5,261 nt of DNA from Clostridia bacterium (GCA_029063275.1 JAIDOO010000267.1:1-5261), one strand, 5' to 3'. Positions 1 to 4,751 are shown, numbered from the stretch's first letter. Numbers and translations are program-made. The notes: a model not told the origin generated them from the letters alone.

Positions 1-5
1 TTCAT
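1..5 (-). CDS. Start of a minus-strand gene leaving the window (partial)
   Basis: Only the first codon and two further bases are inside the window: the reverse complement of 3-5 is ATG, followed by AA. The start is supported by its upstream signals rather than by protein. An AAGGAG ribosome binding site lies at 16-21, ten bases before the ATG, and a consensus-like promoter sits at 42-70. No product can be assigned. It runs in the same direction as rubrerythrin but is separated from it by the strong terminator at 151-192, so it is a separate transcript. It shares a 14-nt promoter block with rubrerythrin, so a related redox or stress role is possible; that is inference. Confidence 0.55.
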
Positions 6-41
6 TGTTTTTTTACTCCTTGAGTATATCAAATATATGGA

Positions 42-70
42 ATTATACCAAAGATGAAATTTTTATTCAA
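42..70 (-). promoter_or_regulatory. Sigma-A type promoter of the left-edge gene
   Basis: On the minus strand TTGAAT (65-70) and a perfect TATAAT (42-47) are separated by 17 bases. Transcription should start near 35, giving a leader of about 30 nt that contains the AAGGAG site at 16-21. The -35 box is embedded in TTATGCTTGAATAA (63-76), which recurs exactly in the rubrerythrin promoter in the same register. The surrounding stretch from about 77 to 150 is very AT-rich and shows no gene. Confidence 0.75.
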
Positions 71-150
71 GCATAAGATATTAATAAAAAATATTTAGAT
101 TATTATCAAGCTATAAATTATATATATTAAATTATTTTAATTGCACGCAA

Positions 151-192
151 GCGCAAAAAAAGGACGGGGATTTTTCCCGTCCTTTTTTGCGC
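151..192 (-). terminator. Intrinsic terminator downstream of rubrerythrin
   Basis: A long, nearly perfect hairpin: GCGC plus seven A and GGACGGG (151-168) pair with CCCGTCC plus six T and GCGC (176-192), with one extra A on the left arm and a loop of about seven bases. The T run on the minus strand follows the GC-rich core directly, as expected of a Rho-independent terminator. It is almost symmetric and could stop transcription from either side, but no plus-strand gene ends here. It lies about 80 bases past the rubrerythrin stop; the spacer 193-272 shows no gene. Confidence 0.9.
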
Positions 193-272
193 GTAGCTAA
201 GCTGAACTTTTTTGTTTTTTTAATTTCGCTTCGTCGCACGGACAAAGCAATTTAAAAATCCGTCCGCAGATA

Positions 273-812
273 TCAGTAGTTTTCCGCGTGTACTTCGAAA
301 TATGCCTGGGGGTGATTGCAGACGGGACAAACTTCGGGTGCCTTCGTTCCGACCACTATGTGTCCGCAGTTGCGGCATTCCCAGATTTTTACCTCGCTCT
401 TTTTAAACACTTCTGCCGTTTCAATGTTTTTCAAAAGCGCGCGGTATCTCTCTTCGTGGTGCTTTTCAATCGCGCCTACCATTCTGAAATTTGCGGCAAG
501 CTCTTTAAAGCCCTCCGCTTCCGCTGTCTTTGCAAATTCCTCGTACATATCCGTCCATTCGTAATTTTCTCCGCCTGCGGCTTCCGCAAGATTTTTCGCA
601 GTGTCGCCTATACCCTGCAATTCCTTTAACCACATTTTGGCGTGTTCTTTTTCATTATCGGCAGTCTTTAAAAACAGAGCCGAAATCTGCTCATAGCCCT
701 CTTTTTTAGCAACTGATGCAAAATAGGTGTATTTGTTTCTTGCCTGGGATTCTCCGGCAAAAGCCGCCTCAAGATTTTTTTCGGTTTTTGTACCCTTGTA
801 TTTGTTGTCCAT
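273..812 (-). CDS. rbr: Rubrerythrin (diiron peroxidase with rubredoxin domain)
   Basis: The 179-residue product is a full-length two-domain rubrerythrin, a cytoplasmic non-heme diiron protein of anaerobes that reduces hydrogen peroxide with electrons passed through its rubredoxin-like centre. Residues about 8-132 form the four-helix ferritin-like domain with expected diiron ligand motifs: E21 in AFAGES, E54-x-x-H57 in the second helix, the carboxylate-rich helix MYEEFAKTA (89-97), and E116-x-x-H119 in IEKHHEERY. Residues about 143-175 carry the iron site C146-x2-C149 and C162-x2-C165, separated by 12 residues. No key residue is missing. The ATG at 812 is preceded by AAGGAG (818-823) at a five-base spacing. 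It is monocistronic, with its own promoter and terminator. The family assignment is secure; peroxidase activity is taken from characterised members. Confidence 0.97.
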   Translation of the reverse strand: MDNKYKGTKTEKNLEAAFAGESQARNKYTYFASVAKKEGYEQISALFLKTADNEKEHAKMWLKELQGIGDTAKNLAEAAGGENYEWTDMYEEFAKTAEAEGFKELAANFRMVGAIEKHHEERYRALLKNIETAEVFKKSEVKIWECRNCGHIVVGTKAPEVCPVCNHPQAYFEVHAENY

Positions 813-817
813 AAATT

Positions 818-861
818 CTCCTTTTTCTATTTATTGTACCACGCGCAAACAAATTATTCAA
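818..861 (-). promoter_or_regulatory. Rubrerythrin promoter and ribosome binding site
   Basis: On the minus strand TTGAAT (856-861) and TACAAT (833-838) are 17 bases apart. The start point should fall near 826, so the leader is very short and begins almost at the AAGGAG site (818-823). The -35 box lies within the 14-nt block at 854-867 that is also present at 63-76. That block has TTAT and ATAA ends in inverted orientation around six bases, so it could be an operator. Bases 868-948 upstream hold no recognisable gene. Confidence 0.75.
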
Positions 862-948
862 GCATAAATCCGTAATTCCTATTTCACTGCGCGCACAAAA
901 GCATTCCTATATGTCAAATAATATGTAATTAACCGCGCCTGCTTCCAT

Positions 949-980
949 AAAAAAACGAGGGATCGACCCCTCGTTTTTTA
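949..980 (-). terminator. Intrinsic terminator downstream of the lipoprotein gene
   Basis: A 12-bp perfect stem: six A plus CGAGGG (950-961) pair with CCCTCG plus six T (968-979) around a six-base loop. On the minus strand the core is followed by a T run, about 30 bases past the lipoprotein stop at 1010. The stem is symmetric and would also act on plus-strand transcription. Confidence 0.9.
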
Positions 981-1009
981 GTAACTGAATTCATATGCGC
1001 TTTTGCGTT

Positions 1010-2455
1010 TTATGCTTTGCTATAACCGCTTAAATCCGCATTGATTGCCGCCGTATTGTAAGTGTAGTTAGAAGTAACCGTCATTACGGAGGTGCCACCC
1101 GCCGTAAATCCGGGAATTTCGGGAATCTCCGTTGTGGTTTCCAACGTCATCTGACGCAACACGTTGTCTTTGATTACGACAGTCATTTTTACCTGCGCTT
1201 CGTCATCCGATTGTTCGAGCACTATGGTGCATACGCCGTCCGCGTCGAACTCAACCACATAGCCGGTTGCGTTGAGCAATTCCGCAAATGCCACAAAAGA
1301 AGTATTCGTAGCATTTATAAACGTATGCTGGTCATCGGGGCTTTCGGAATTGACGTATACGCAATGGTCCTTGTCGCAAACGTGTTCTTTGTATGTATTT
1401 GTGCCGCTGTCGTATCTTCTTCCGATATGCCCGTCGCCGTTTTTGGTGTAGCTCTCGACAATCCTCCAATCTTCGTTTTGGGCGGTCTTGTTATAGTAAT
1501 ATATCGTGTCGCCTGATTTTTCGTATGCAACATATAAATTTGTGTCGGGATAAGTTGCTTCGTTTAAAGTCATCTTGGTGCTTTGCACAACCTGAAAAGT
1601 CGTAGGCTGATTGTTTAAAACGCCGTTGAGCATATCAATTGCGCATTCCGTCTCACTTGCATAATAACCTGTTTTACCAAACGGCTCGCTCGGGGTTTGC
1701 CGGTTATCGTAAACCAAACCTGCCGTGTGGCAAAATTCATTGCCGTCATTATCCATGCCTCTTTCTGTATATGTAATATTCGATAATTCGTTTTTCCATA
1801 CAACAACTTCCATATCAACATCAACAGTAGTATAATTGCTGTTAATGTCGTTGCTGTCATATAACATAGAACCGAAAAACTGCAACGTGGTAAATTCTTC
1901 GTCTGCGATATAACCGTATTTCTTCGGCGCGGTATTTTTCCTTAACCACACCGCGTATCTATCCGTTTCCGAACACAGATTCAATAAAGTTTCGGGAAGC
2001 AACATTTTGCGCGTTTCGTCAAGATATCCCTGTCTGTTTAAAGAGGACGTCTCCGCAACCCTTTTACTGTCGTCGAATACCCTCACGCTGAAGCTGTCGC
2101 CGCTTTGAGTGAACTCTTCTTTTACCGTGCTGACAGTATCTCTGTCATTGTATGTAACCGCTTGCACCGTCGAAACGGTTGTGTTGCCGCTCTTTTTGAC
2201 GTACGCGTCAAAGTTGGTTGACAAATGTTGAAGCTCCTCGAATTGAGGGTCGCCCTTATCGGGATTTTCATCGTCGACGTAATACATAACGGCAGATACG
2301 CTGTATTCAGGCTTTAATTTGTTGATGAGCCATTGTGCGTATTCGGGCGCAGTGTCAGGTCCGGACGGATTGGACGGGACGCAACCGGCAAACAGCGAAA
2401 TACCGCCGCACGCGAGGCAAACCGTCAACAAGATACTAAGTAGTTTTTTCTTCAT
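1010..2455 (-). CDS. Putative lipoprotein of unknown function
   Basis: I do not recognise a family for this 481-residue protein. The N-terminus MKKKLLSILLTVCLACGG is a type II signal peptide: positive start, hydrophobic core, then a lipobox-like LFAGC with C25 as the expected lipidated residue. This predicts an extracytoplasmic protein anchored in the membrane. The mature part is acidic, rich in Thr, Ser, Tyr and Asn, and looks mostly beta-stranded, with no obvious transmembrane segment or catalytic signature. The Pro/Ser/Gly-rich stretch after C25 (CVPSNPSGPD) resembles a linker. The ATG at 2455 has AAAGGGG upstream (2460-2466), five to six bases away. It has its own promoter and terminator, so it is probably monocistronic and not in an operon with the ferredoxin-like gene upstream. 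A surface substrate-binding or envelope role is possible but not shown. Confidence 0.85.
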   Translation of the reverse strand: MKKKLLSILLTVCLACGGISLFAGCVPSNPSGPDTAPEYAQWLINKLKPEYSVSAVMYYVDDENPDKGDPQFEELQHLSTNFDAYVKKSGNTTVSTVQAVTYNDRDTVSTVKEEFTQSGDSFSVRVFDDSKRVAETSSLNRQGYLDETRKMLLPETLLNLCSETDRYAVWLRKNTAPKKYGYIADEEFTTLQFFGSMLYDSNDINSNYTTVDVDMEVVVWKNELSNITYTERGMDNDGNEFCHTAGLVYDNRQTPSEPFGKTGYYASETECAIDMLNGVLNNQPTTFQVVQSTKMTLNEATYPDTNLYVAYEKSGDTIYYYNKTAQNEDWRIVESYTKNGDGHIGRRYDSGTNTYKEHVCDKDHCVYVNSESPDDQHTFINATNTSFVAFAELLNATGYVVEFDADGVCTIVLEQSDDEAQVKMTVVIKDNVLRQMTLETTTEIPEIPGFTAGGTSVMTVTSNYTYNTAAINADLSGYSKA

Positions 2456-2544
2456 AATTCCCCTTTACGGATTGAGCGCTAAAAGATAATAACAGCTTTT
2501 CAAACCGCTTTATTCCATTGCGGACCGATCCGATTTATTACTTT

Positions 2545-2574
2545 ATTCTAACATACAATCCCCTCTACTGTCAA
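2545..2574 (-). promoter_or_regulatory. Promoter of the lipoprotein gene
   Basis: On the minus strand a perfect TTGACA (2569-2574) and TAGAAT (2545-2550) are 18 bases apart, and TG one base before the -10 gives an extended -10 element. Transcription should start near 2538, leaving a leader of about 80 nt. The near-palindrome CGGACCGATCCG (2521-2532) lies just downstream of the predicted start and could be an operator or a leader hairpin; this is only a guess. Confidence 0.8.
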
Positions 2575-2592
2575 GGCTGAAAAATCCTTCTG

Positions 2593-2616
2593 AATACCTG
2601 GCACACCGAAGGTATT
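2593..2616 (-). terminator. Weak hairpin at the end of the ferredoxin-like gene
   Basis: AATACCT (2593-2599) and AGGTATT (2610-2616) can form a 7-bp stem with a ten-base loop that overlaps the stop codon of the ferredoxin-like gene. The next T run on the minus strand (ATTTTT near 2580-2585) begins about seven bases beyond the stem, so this would be a poor intrinsic terminator. It is the only candidate between this gene and the lipoprotein promoter. Confidence 0.3.
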
Positions 2617-2803
2617 ATTTTAGTACCAGCGCTTTCTTGGGGCAGAAATCAGAACATTTACCGCATCTTATGCACTTATCGTGATTTATTATAGGGGCGT
2701 CGAATCCGTTTTGCGAAAGTGCGCCGACAGGACACACTTTAACGGCAGGACAAGAATGGTTTTGCGGACAATTGTCCTTAATTAAACTAAGTATTTTTAT
2801 CAT
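2615..2803 (-). CDS. Small ferredoxin-like 4Fe-4S binding protein
   Basis: A 62-residue cytoplasmic iron-sulfur protein, likely an electron carrier or metal-cluster accessory protein. The C-terminal half has a canonical motif C44-x2-C47-x2-C50-x3-C54-P. The N-terminal half has C12, C18 and C24-P-V-G-A-L. C24-P is the usual remote ligand that would complete the cluster held by C44, C47 and C50. The first motif is not the normal CxxCxxCxxxCP: the spacing is C-x5-C-x5-C, so the other site has only C12, C18 and C54 as candidate ligands. The ATG at 2803 is preferred because AAAGGAG (2809-2815) precedes it by five bases. The frame stays open upstream to a TTG at 2881, but that codon lies in the -35 box and has no ribosome binding site. 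It has its own promoter. The redox partner is unknown. Confidence 0.85.
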   Translation of the reverse strand: MIKILSLIKDNCPQNHSCPAVKVCPVGALSQNGFDAPIINHDKCIRCGKCSDFCPKKALVLK

Positions 2804-2852
2804 ATTTACTCCTTTATATTCCATAACGGTAATGTAACATAAAACTAATTTC

Positions 2853-2881
2853 AGATTACTCAAATATATATGTGCTGTCAA
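2853..2881 (-). promoter_or_regulatory. Promoter of the ferredoxin-like gene
   Basis: On the minus strand a perfect TTGACA (2876-2881) is followed after 17 bases by TAATCT (2853-2858), a weak -10. The start point would be near 2846, giving a leader of about 40 nt with the AAAGGAG site at 2809-2815. The position also argues against translation from the TTG at 2881. Confidence 0.55.
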
Positions 2882-2923
2882 ATGCAGTATGTAAAAATTT
2901 TGAAGCTATAAAAATTTAAATGA

Positions 2924-3112
2924 TTAATATAATATTATACCCGGAACATCTGCTATAATAACAAACATAGAAGCAAGTAAAATCGATATAATACCGGTCA
3001 ATAATAATCTATTAAAGAATATTGTAAAAATTGCAATCAGAAAGATAACTGCAAGTATACCGCCGACTAAACCTGTCGAGTATCTATCGGTTTTTGTGCG
3101 GTGTGTGCTTGA
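2924..3112 (-). pseudogene. Headless hydrophobic reading frame, possible membrane-protein remnant
   Basis: A minus-strand frame runs open from a TAA at 3113-3115 to a TAA stop at 2924-2926, 62 codons, with no ATG, GTG or TTG before its hydrophobic part. It reads TDRYSTGLVGGILAVIFLIA and continues through two hydrophobic stretches separated by an NR pair, ending ADVPGIILY. This resembles the end of a small membrane protein whose start was lost exactly where the repeat at 3105-3180 begins. Caution: a T-rich strand yields hydrophobic residues by chance, and no homologue is known to me. There is no ribosome binding site. Confidence 0.35.
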
Positions 3113-3180
3113 TTATAAAAGAAAAAGCAACCTAAACTTGACACTTAAAAAGTGGTTCTTTCAGGTTGCTATTGGTGGCG
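3105..3180. repeat. Direct repeat copy 1 (tRNA-terminator repeat)
   Basis: This 76-bp segment matches 4364-4440 in the same orientation with only a few substitutions and one single-base gap; a central run of 38 bases (about 3117-3154) is identical. The other copy is the terminator of the tRNA operon including the last bases of tRNA-Ala. Here there is no tRNA: only CGCCACCA remains at the tRNA side. It lies immediately upstream (minus-strand sense) of the headless frame at 2924-3112 and abuts the structured element at 3173-3295. Confidence 0.85.
3117..3170 (-). terminator. Second copy of the tRNA-type terminator
   Basis: On the minus strand AGCAACCTGAA (3160-3170) pairs with TTTAGGTTGCT (3126-3136), and an inner hairpin CACTT/AAGTG sits in the loop; TTTTTCTTTT follows. 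Compared with the tRNA copy, one A-U pair has become a G-U pair, which keeps the stem in minus-strand RNA but would be a C-A mismatch in plus-strand RNA. This fits function in the minus direction. It would catch read-through from 3346-4287 and the element at 3173-3295. Confidence 0.75.
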
Positions 3181-3295
3181 CAGTAGTAACCTAAAAAGGG
3201 GATTATGCCGTTTCCCAAAGGGAACCCTCGGCAGAGCGTCGGCAAATTTGTTGCCTCGCACGAACGAGGGGTTCTTTTCTACCTCATAGCCACCA
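3173..3295. repeat. Structured element with 7-bp terminal inverted repeats
   Basis: The segment starts TGGTGGC (3173-3179) and ends GCCACCA (3289-3295), perfect inverted ends 123 bp apart. Inside, GAACCCTCG (3222-3230) pairs with CGAGGGGTTC (3265-3274, one bulged G), enclosing GCG/CGC (3236-3238/3257-3259) and GGCAA/TTGCC (3241-3245/3251-3255). An alternative fold pairs TGCCG/CGGCA (3206-3210/3229-3233) around TTCCC/GGGAA. It appears more GC-rich than its surroundings. One minus-strand frame is open through it (fragment GYEVEKNPSFVRGNKFADAL) but has no start codon. It may be a small non-autonomous repeat (MITE-like) or a structured RNA. No target duplication is visible and I cannot name a family. 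Confidence 0.5.
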
Positions 3296-3297
3296 CG

Positions 3298-3320
3298 AAA
3301 AAAGCACCCGAATGGGTGCT
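3298..3320 (-). terminator. Intrinsic terminator of the membrane protein gene
   Basis: On the minus strand AGCACCC, loop ATTC, GGGTGCT, then six T (3320 to 3298): a compact 7-bp GC-rich stem with a run of T. It lies 25 bases past the stop at 3346. A wider stem CCACCACG/CGTGGTGG (3290-3297/3326-3333) can enclose it. Confidence 0.88.
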
Positions 3321-3327
3321 AATTTCG

Positions 3328-3351
3328 TGGTGGAGCAGTGATAACCTAAAA
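3328..3351. repeat. 24-bp direct repeat of 3173-3196
   Basis: Positions 3328-3351 match 3173-3196 at 21 of 24 bases, both running TGGTGG, then GCAGT, then TAACCTAAAA. The copies are 155 bp apart in direct orientation. The right copy reaches into the end of the gene at 3346-4287 and supplies its TAG stop. Read on the minus strand, both copies end in CCACCA directly before a terminator hairpin, as the true tRNA-Ala does. Confidence 0.75.
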
Positions 3352-4287
3352 CGAATTATCGATTTGATTTAATATTTTATCGAGTTGGTTATTAGAGCGA
3401 GCTATTTTTCTCAATGATTCGATTGCCGAGCTTCCGCTTTCCGCAACAGTTGCAAAGGTTAAAGCGTCATAGCTTATCACGGCGTTTTCTCTTGCCGCCG
3501 AATACACGGAAGTGAGTTTCAATTCGCTGTTTACAGTGAAAATGTATTTGCAAAAATGCAAATGATTTAATAACGGATGCTTACGAACTCTAAAATGCCT
3601 TCCCGACCTTTGCACCGGCCCGCGTTCTCCGAAAGACAAAGTGCAGTACCCGTTCGGCAAATATTCGATTTTTGGAATCAGTACAGGCGTCATTCTTCTG
3701 TCAGAATTATCAACGTACTTCCCCATATTCAAAACCGCTTGCGGATACATATTGAGATAAGCATAATAAAGTTTTCTTTCTTTGCGTATCGTTTTTATCT
3801 TTTTATCTGTGATTACGTATAGTGTGCCTTTATACAAAACCCGAATGCGTTTTTTGCCCACTTCGACGGAGCAAAAATTACCGTCGCCATCATACGTTAT
3901 AAACAAATCGTCGCTCGCTTTAATGAAGGAAAATTCCACTACGTGACAAATTAAAAATATACCCCATAAAATACCGAACCCGAATGCGGTAATCGGAATT
4001 TCAATAAGCCCCAACCTATTCTCGGGCAAAGCCCCAACCATAACGTAAATGCTTATTGCAAGCATTATCGGGAAAATAATCGAAAACAACCGCAAGCCGT
4101 CAAAATACCCGCTTTGGCTATGACGGAGTTTTTCATCGAACGCTGACTTTATACTATCGTCGCCTAAATTATAAGGCGTATATCTTCTATGCCTGACGAA
4201 ATGCTTGGCTTCTTTATCCGTTTCAATAATTTCTGCGATATTTTCAAAATCATCGCTATTTTGTATCTCAAAGTACGGTAAACTCAT
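3346..4287 (-). CDS. Two-helix membrane protein of unknown function
   Basis: I do not recognise a family for this 313-residue protein. Residues 1-65 are polar and probably cytoplasmic. Two hydrophobic helices follow at about 66-86 (RLFSIIFPIMLAISIYVMVG) and 97-118 (IPITAFGFGILWGIFLICHV), joined by a ten-residue turn. Residues 119-313 form a large polar tail rich in Lys, Arg and Tyr, with strand-like pieces (LFITYDGDG, GTLYVITDKKI) and a helical end; it is likely cytoplasmic too. The ATG at 4287 is chosen over an in-frame TTG at 4311 because the promoter places the transcript start on or next to this ATG. Neither start has an AGGAG site. The gene lies between two direct repeats (3105-3180, 4364-4440), and its stop codon is inside a third repeat. 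It is monocistronic. Confidence 0.75.
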   Translation of the reverse strand: MSLPYFEIQNSDDFENIAEIIETDKEAKHFVRHRRYTPYNLGDDSIKSAFDEKLRHSQSGYFDGLRLFSIIFPIMLAISIYVMVGALPENRLGLIEIPITAFGFGILWGIFLICHVVEFSFIKASDDLFITYDGDGNFCSVEVGKKRIRVLYKGTLYVITDKKIKTIRKERKLYYAYLNMYPQAVLNMGKYVDNSDRRMTPVLIPKIEYLPNGYCTLSFGERGPVQRSGRHFRVRKHPLLNHLHFCKYIFTVNSELKLTSVYSAARENAVISYDALTFATVAESGSSAIESLRKIARSNNQLDKILNQIDNSF

Positions 4288-4293
4288 AATTTC

Positions 4294-4322
4294 ATTATAC
4301 GGCAAAAACAAATTGTTTTCAA
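4294..4322 (-). promoter_or_regulatory. Promoter of the membrane protein gene (predicted leaderless)
   Basis: On the minus strand TTGAAA (4317-4322) and a perfect TATAAT (4294-4299) are exactly 17 bases apart. Only six bases separate the -10 box from the ATG at 4287, so transcription should begin at or beside the start codon, leaving no room for a ribosome binding site. The promoter lies between the tRNA terminator and the gene, so the gene is not dependent on tRNA read-through. Confidence 0.7.
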
Positions 4323-4363
4323 GCGTATAATATAGGCAAAAAAGGACTTTGGCATTGTGACAG

Positions 4364-4440
4364 GTGTTTGATTACAAAAGAAAAAGCAACCTAAACTTGA
4401 CACTTAAAAAGTGGTTCGTTTTAGGTTGCTATTGGTGGAG
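4364..4440. repeat. Direct repeat copy 2 (tRNA-Ala 3' end and terminator)
   Basis: This copy matches 3105-3180 in direct orientation, about 1.26 kb away, and covers the last eight bases of tRNA-Ala (CTCCACCA on the minus strand) and the whole terminator. Because it is attached to a functional-looking tRNA, it is probably the source copy. The bases between 4323 and 4363 hold no recognisable feature. Confidence 0.85.
4376..4430 (-). terminator. Terminator of the tRNA operon
   Basis: On the minus strand AGCAACCTAAA (4420-4430) pairs perfectly with TTTAGGTTGCT (4385-4395), 11 bp. The 24-base loop itself carries a hairpin CACTT/AAGTG (4409-4413/4401-4405). TTTTTCTTTT follows. The stem starts two bases after the CCA end of tRNA-Ala. 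Confidence 0.88.
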
Positions 4441-4508
4441 ATATGGGGATTCGAACCCCAGACCTATACGTTGCGAACGTATCGCGCTACCAACTGTGCT
4501 ATATCCCC
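4433..4508 (-). tRNA. tRNA-Ala (anticodon CGC)
   Basis: The 76-nt cloverleaf includes an encoded CCA. The acceptor stem GGGGATA/TATCTCC has a G-U wobble at the third pair (G3-U70), the main alanine identity element. The anticodon stem ATACG/CGTAT holds the loop TTCGCAA, so the anticodon is CGC, reading GCG. The T arm TGGGG-TTCGAAT-CCCCA is perfect. The D stem GCAC/GCGC contains an A-C mismatch at 12-23, which is unusual. It is the second gene of the tRNA operon, six bases after tRNA-Val, and is followed at once by the terminator. Confidence 0.93.
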
Positions 4509-4514
4509 GTTTTG

Positions 4515-4591
<77 letters not shown>

Positions 4592-4602
4592 GAGCAAGAG
4601 TT

Positions 4603-4631
4603 ATTATATCAGCTTTCAGATACAAACGCAA
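4603..4631 (-). promoter_or_regulatory. Promoter of the tRNA operon
   Basis: On the minus strand TTGCGT (4626-4631) and a perfect TATAAT (4603-4608) are 17 bases apart, and TG one base before the -10 gives an extended -10. The start point should lie near 4596, about five bases before tRNA-Val, leaving almost no leader to be processed. It is divergent from the plus-strand promoter at 4699-4727. Confidence 0.8.
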
Positions 4632-4698
4632 CTGTTTTTGTAATATTATATACAGTATCCCTTTACTTACTCTGGAAAAAATTATATAATTTAATTGC

Positions 4699-4727
4699 TT
4701 GACCCCGCGTCCCTTTTGTAGTATAAT
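4699..4727 (+). promoter_or_regulatory. Plus-strand promoter of the right-edge gene
   Basis: TTGACC (4699-4704) and a perfect TATAAT (4722-4727) are 17 bases apart. Transcription should begin near 4734, giving a leader of about 73 nt before the ATG at 4807. This is the only clear plus-strand promoter in the window. Confidence 0.8.
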
Positions 4728-4729
4728 AA

Positions 4730-4751
4730 AATCGATAATTTTTTATCGATT
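4730..4751. promoter_or_regulatory. Perfect inverted repeat over the transcription start, possible operator
   Basis: AATCGATAA (4730-4738) and TTATCGATT (4743-4751) form a perfect 9-bp inverted repeat around TTTT, two bases after the -10 box. Each arm contains the palindrome ATCGAT. The placement over the start site is typical of a repressor operator. It could instead form a weak hairpin at the very 5' end of the mRNA. A second near-palindrome, GTCGTTTAAATGAC, follows at 4752-4765. Confidence 0.45.

Noticed and set aside
239..266. CGGAC/GTCCG hairpin just past the rubrerythrin stop as a terminator
   Set aside because: The stem is only five bp, the loop is long, and no T run follows on the minus strand. 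The hairpin at 151-192 is far better.
288..629. Plus-strand open frames opposite rubrerythrin and opposite the lipoprotein and membrane genes
   Set aside because: They are shadows of clear minus-strand genes, lack promoters and ribosome binding sites, and have no sensible protein content.
2804..2881. Extension of the ferredoxin-like protein to a TTG at 2881 (88 residues)
   Set aside because: The TTG lies in the -35 box TTGACA and has no ribosome binding site, while the ATG at 2803 has AAAGGAG at five bases. The extra residues do not look like part of the Fe-S fold.
3173..3200. A decayed tRNA at the CGCCACCA end of repeat copy 1
   Set aside because: No T arm (TTCRANY) or anticodon arm can be found upstream on the minus strand. 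Only the CCACCA end is shared with a tRNA.
3105..3355. A CRISPR array
   Set aside because: The repeats here are few, differ in length and are not spaced with unique spacers of even size; no cas gene is nearby.
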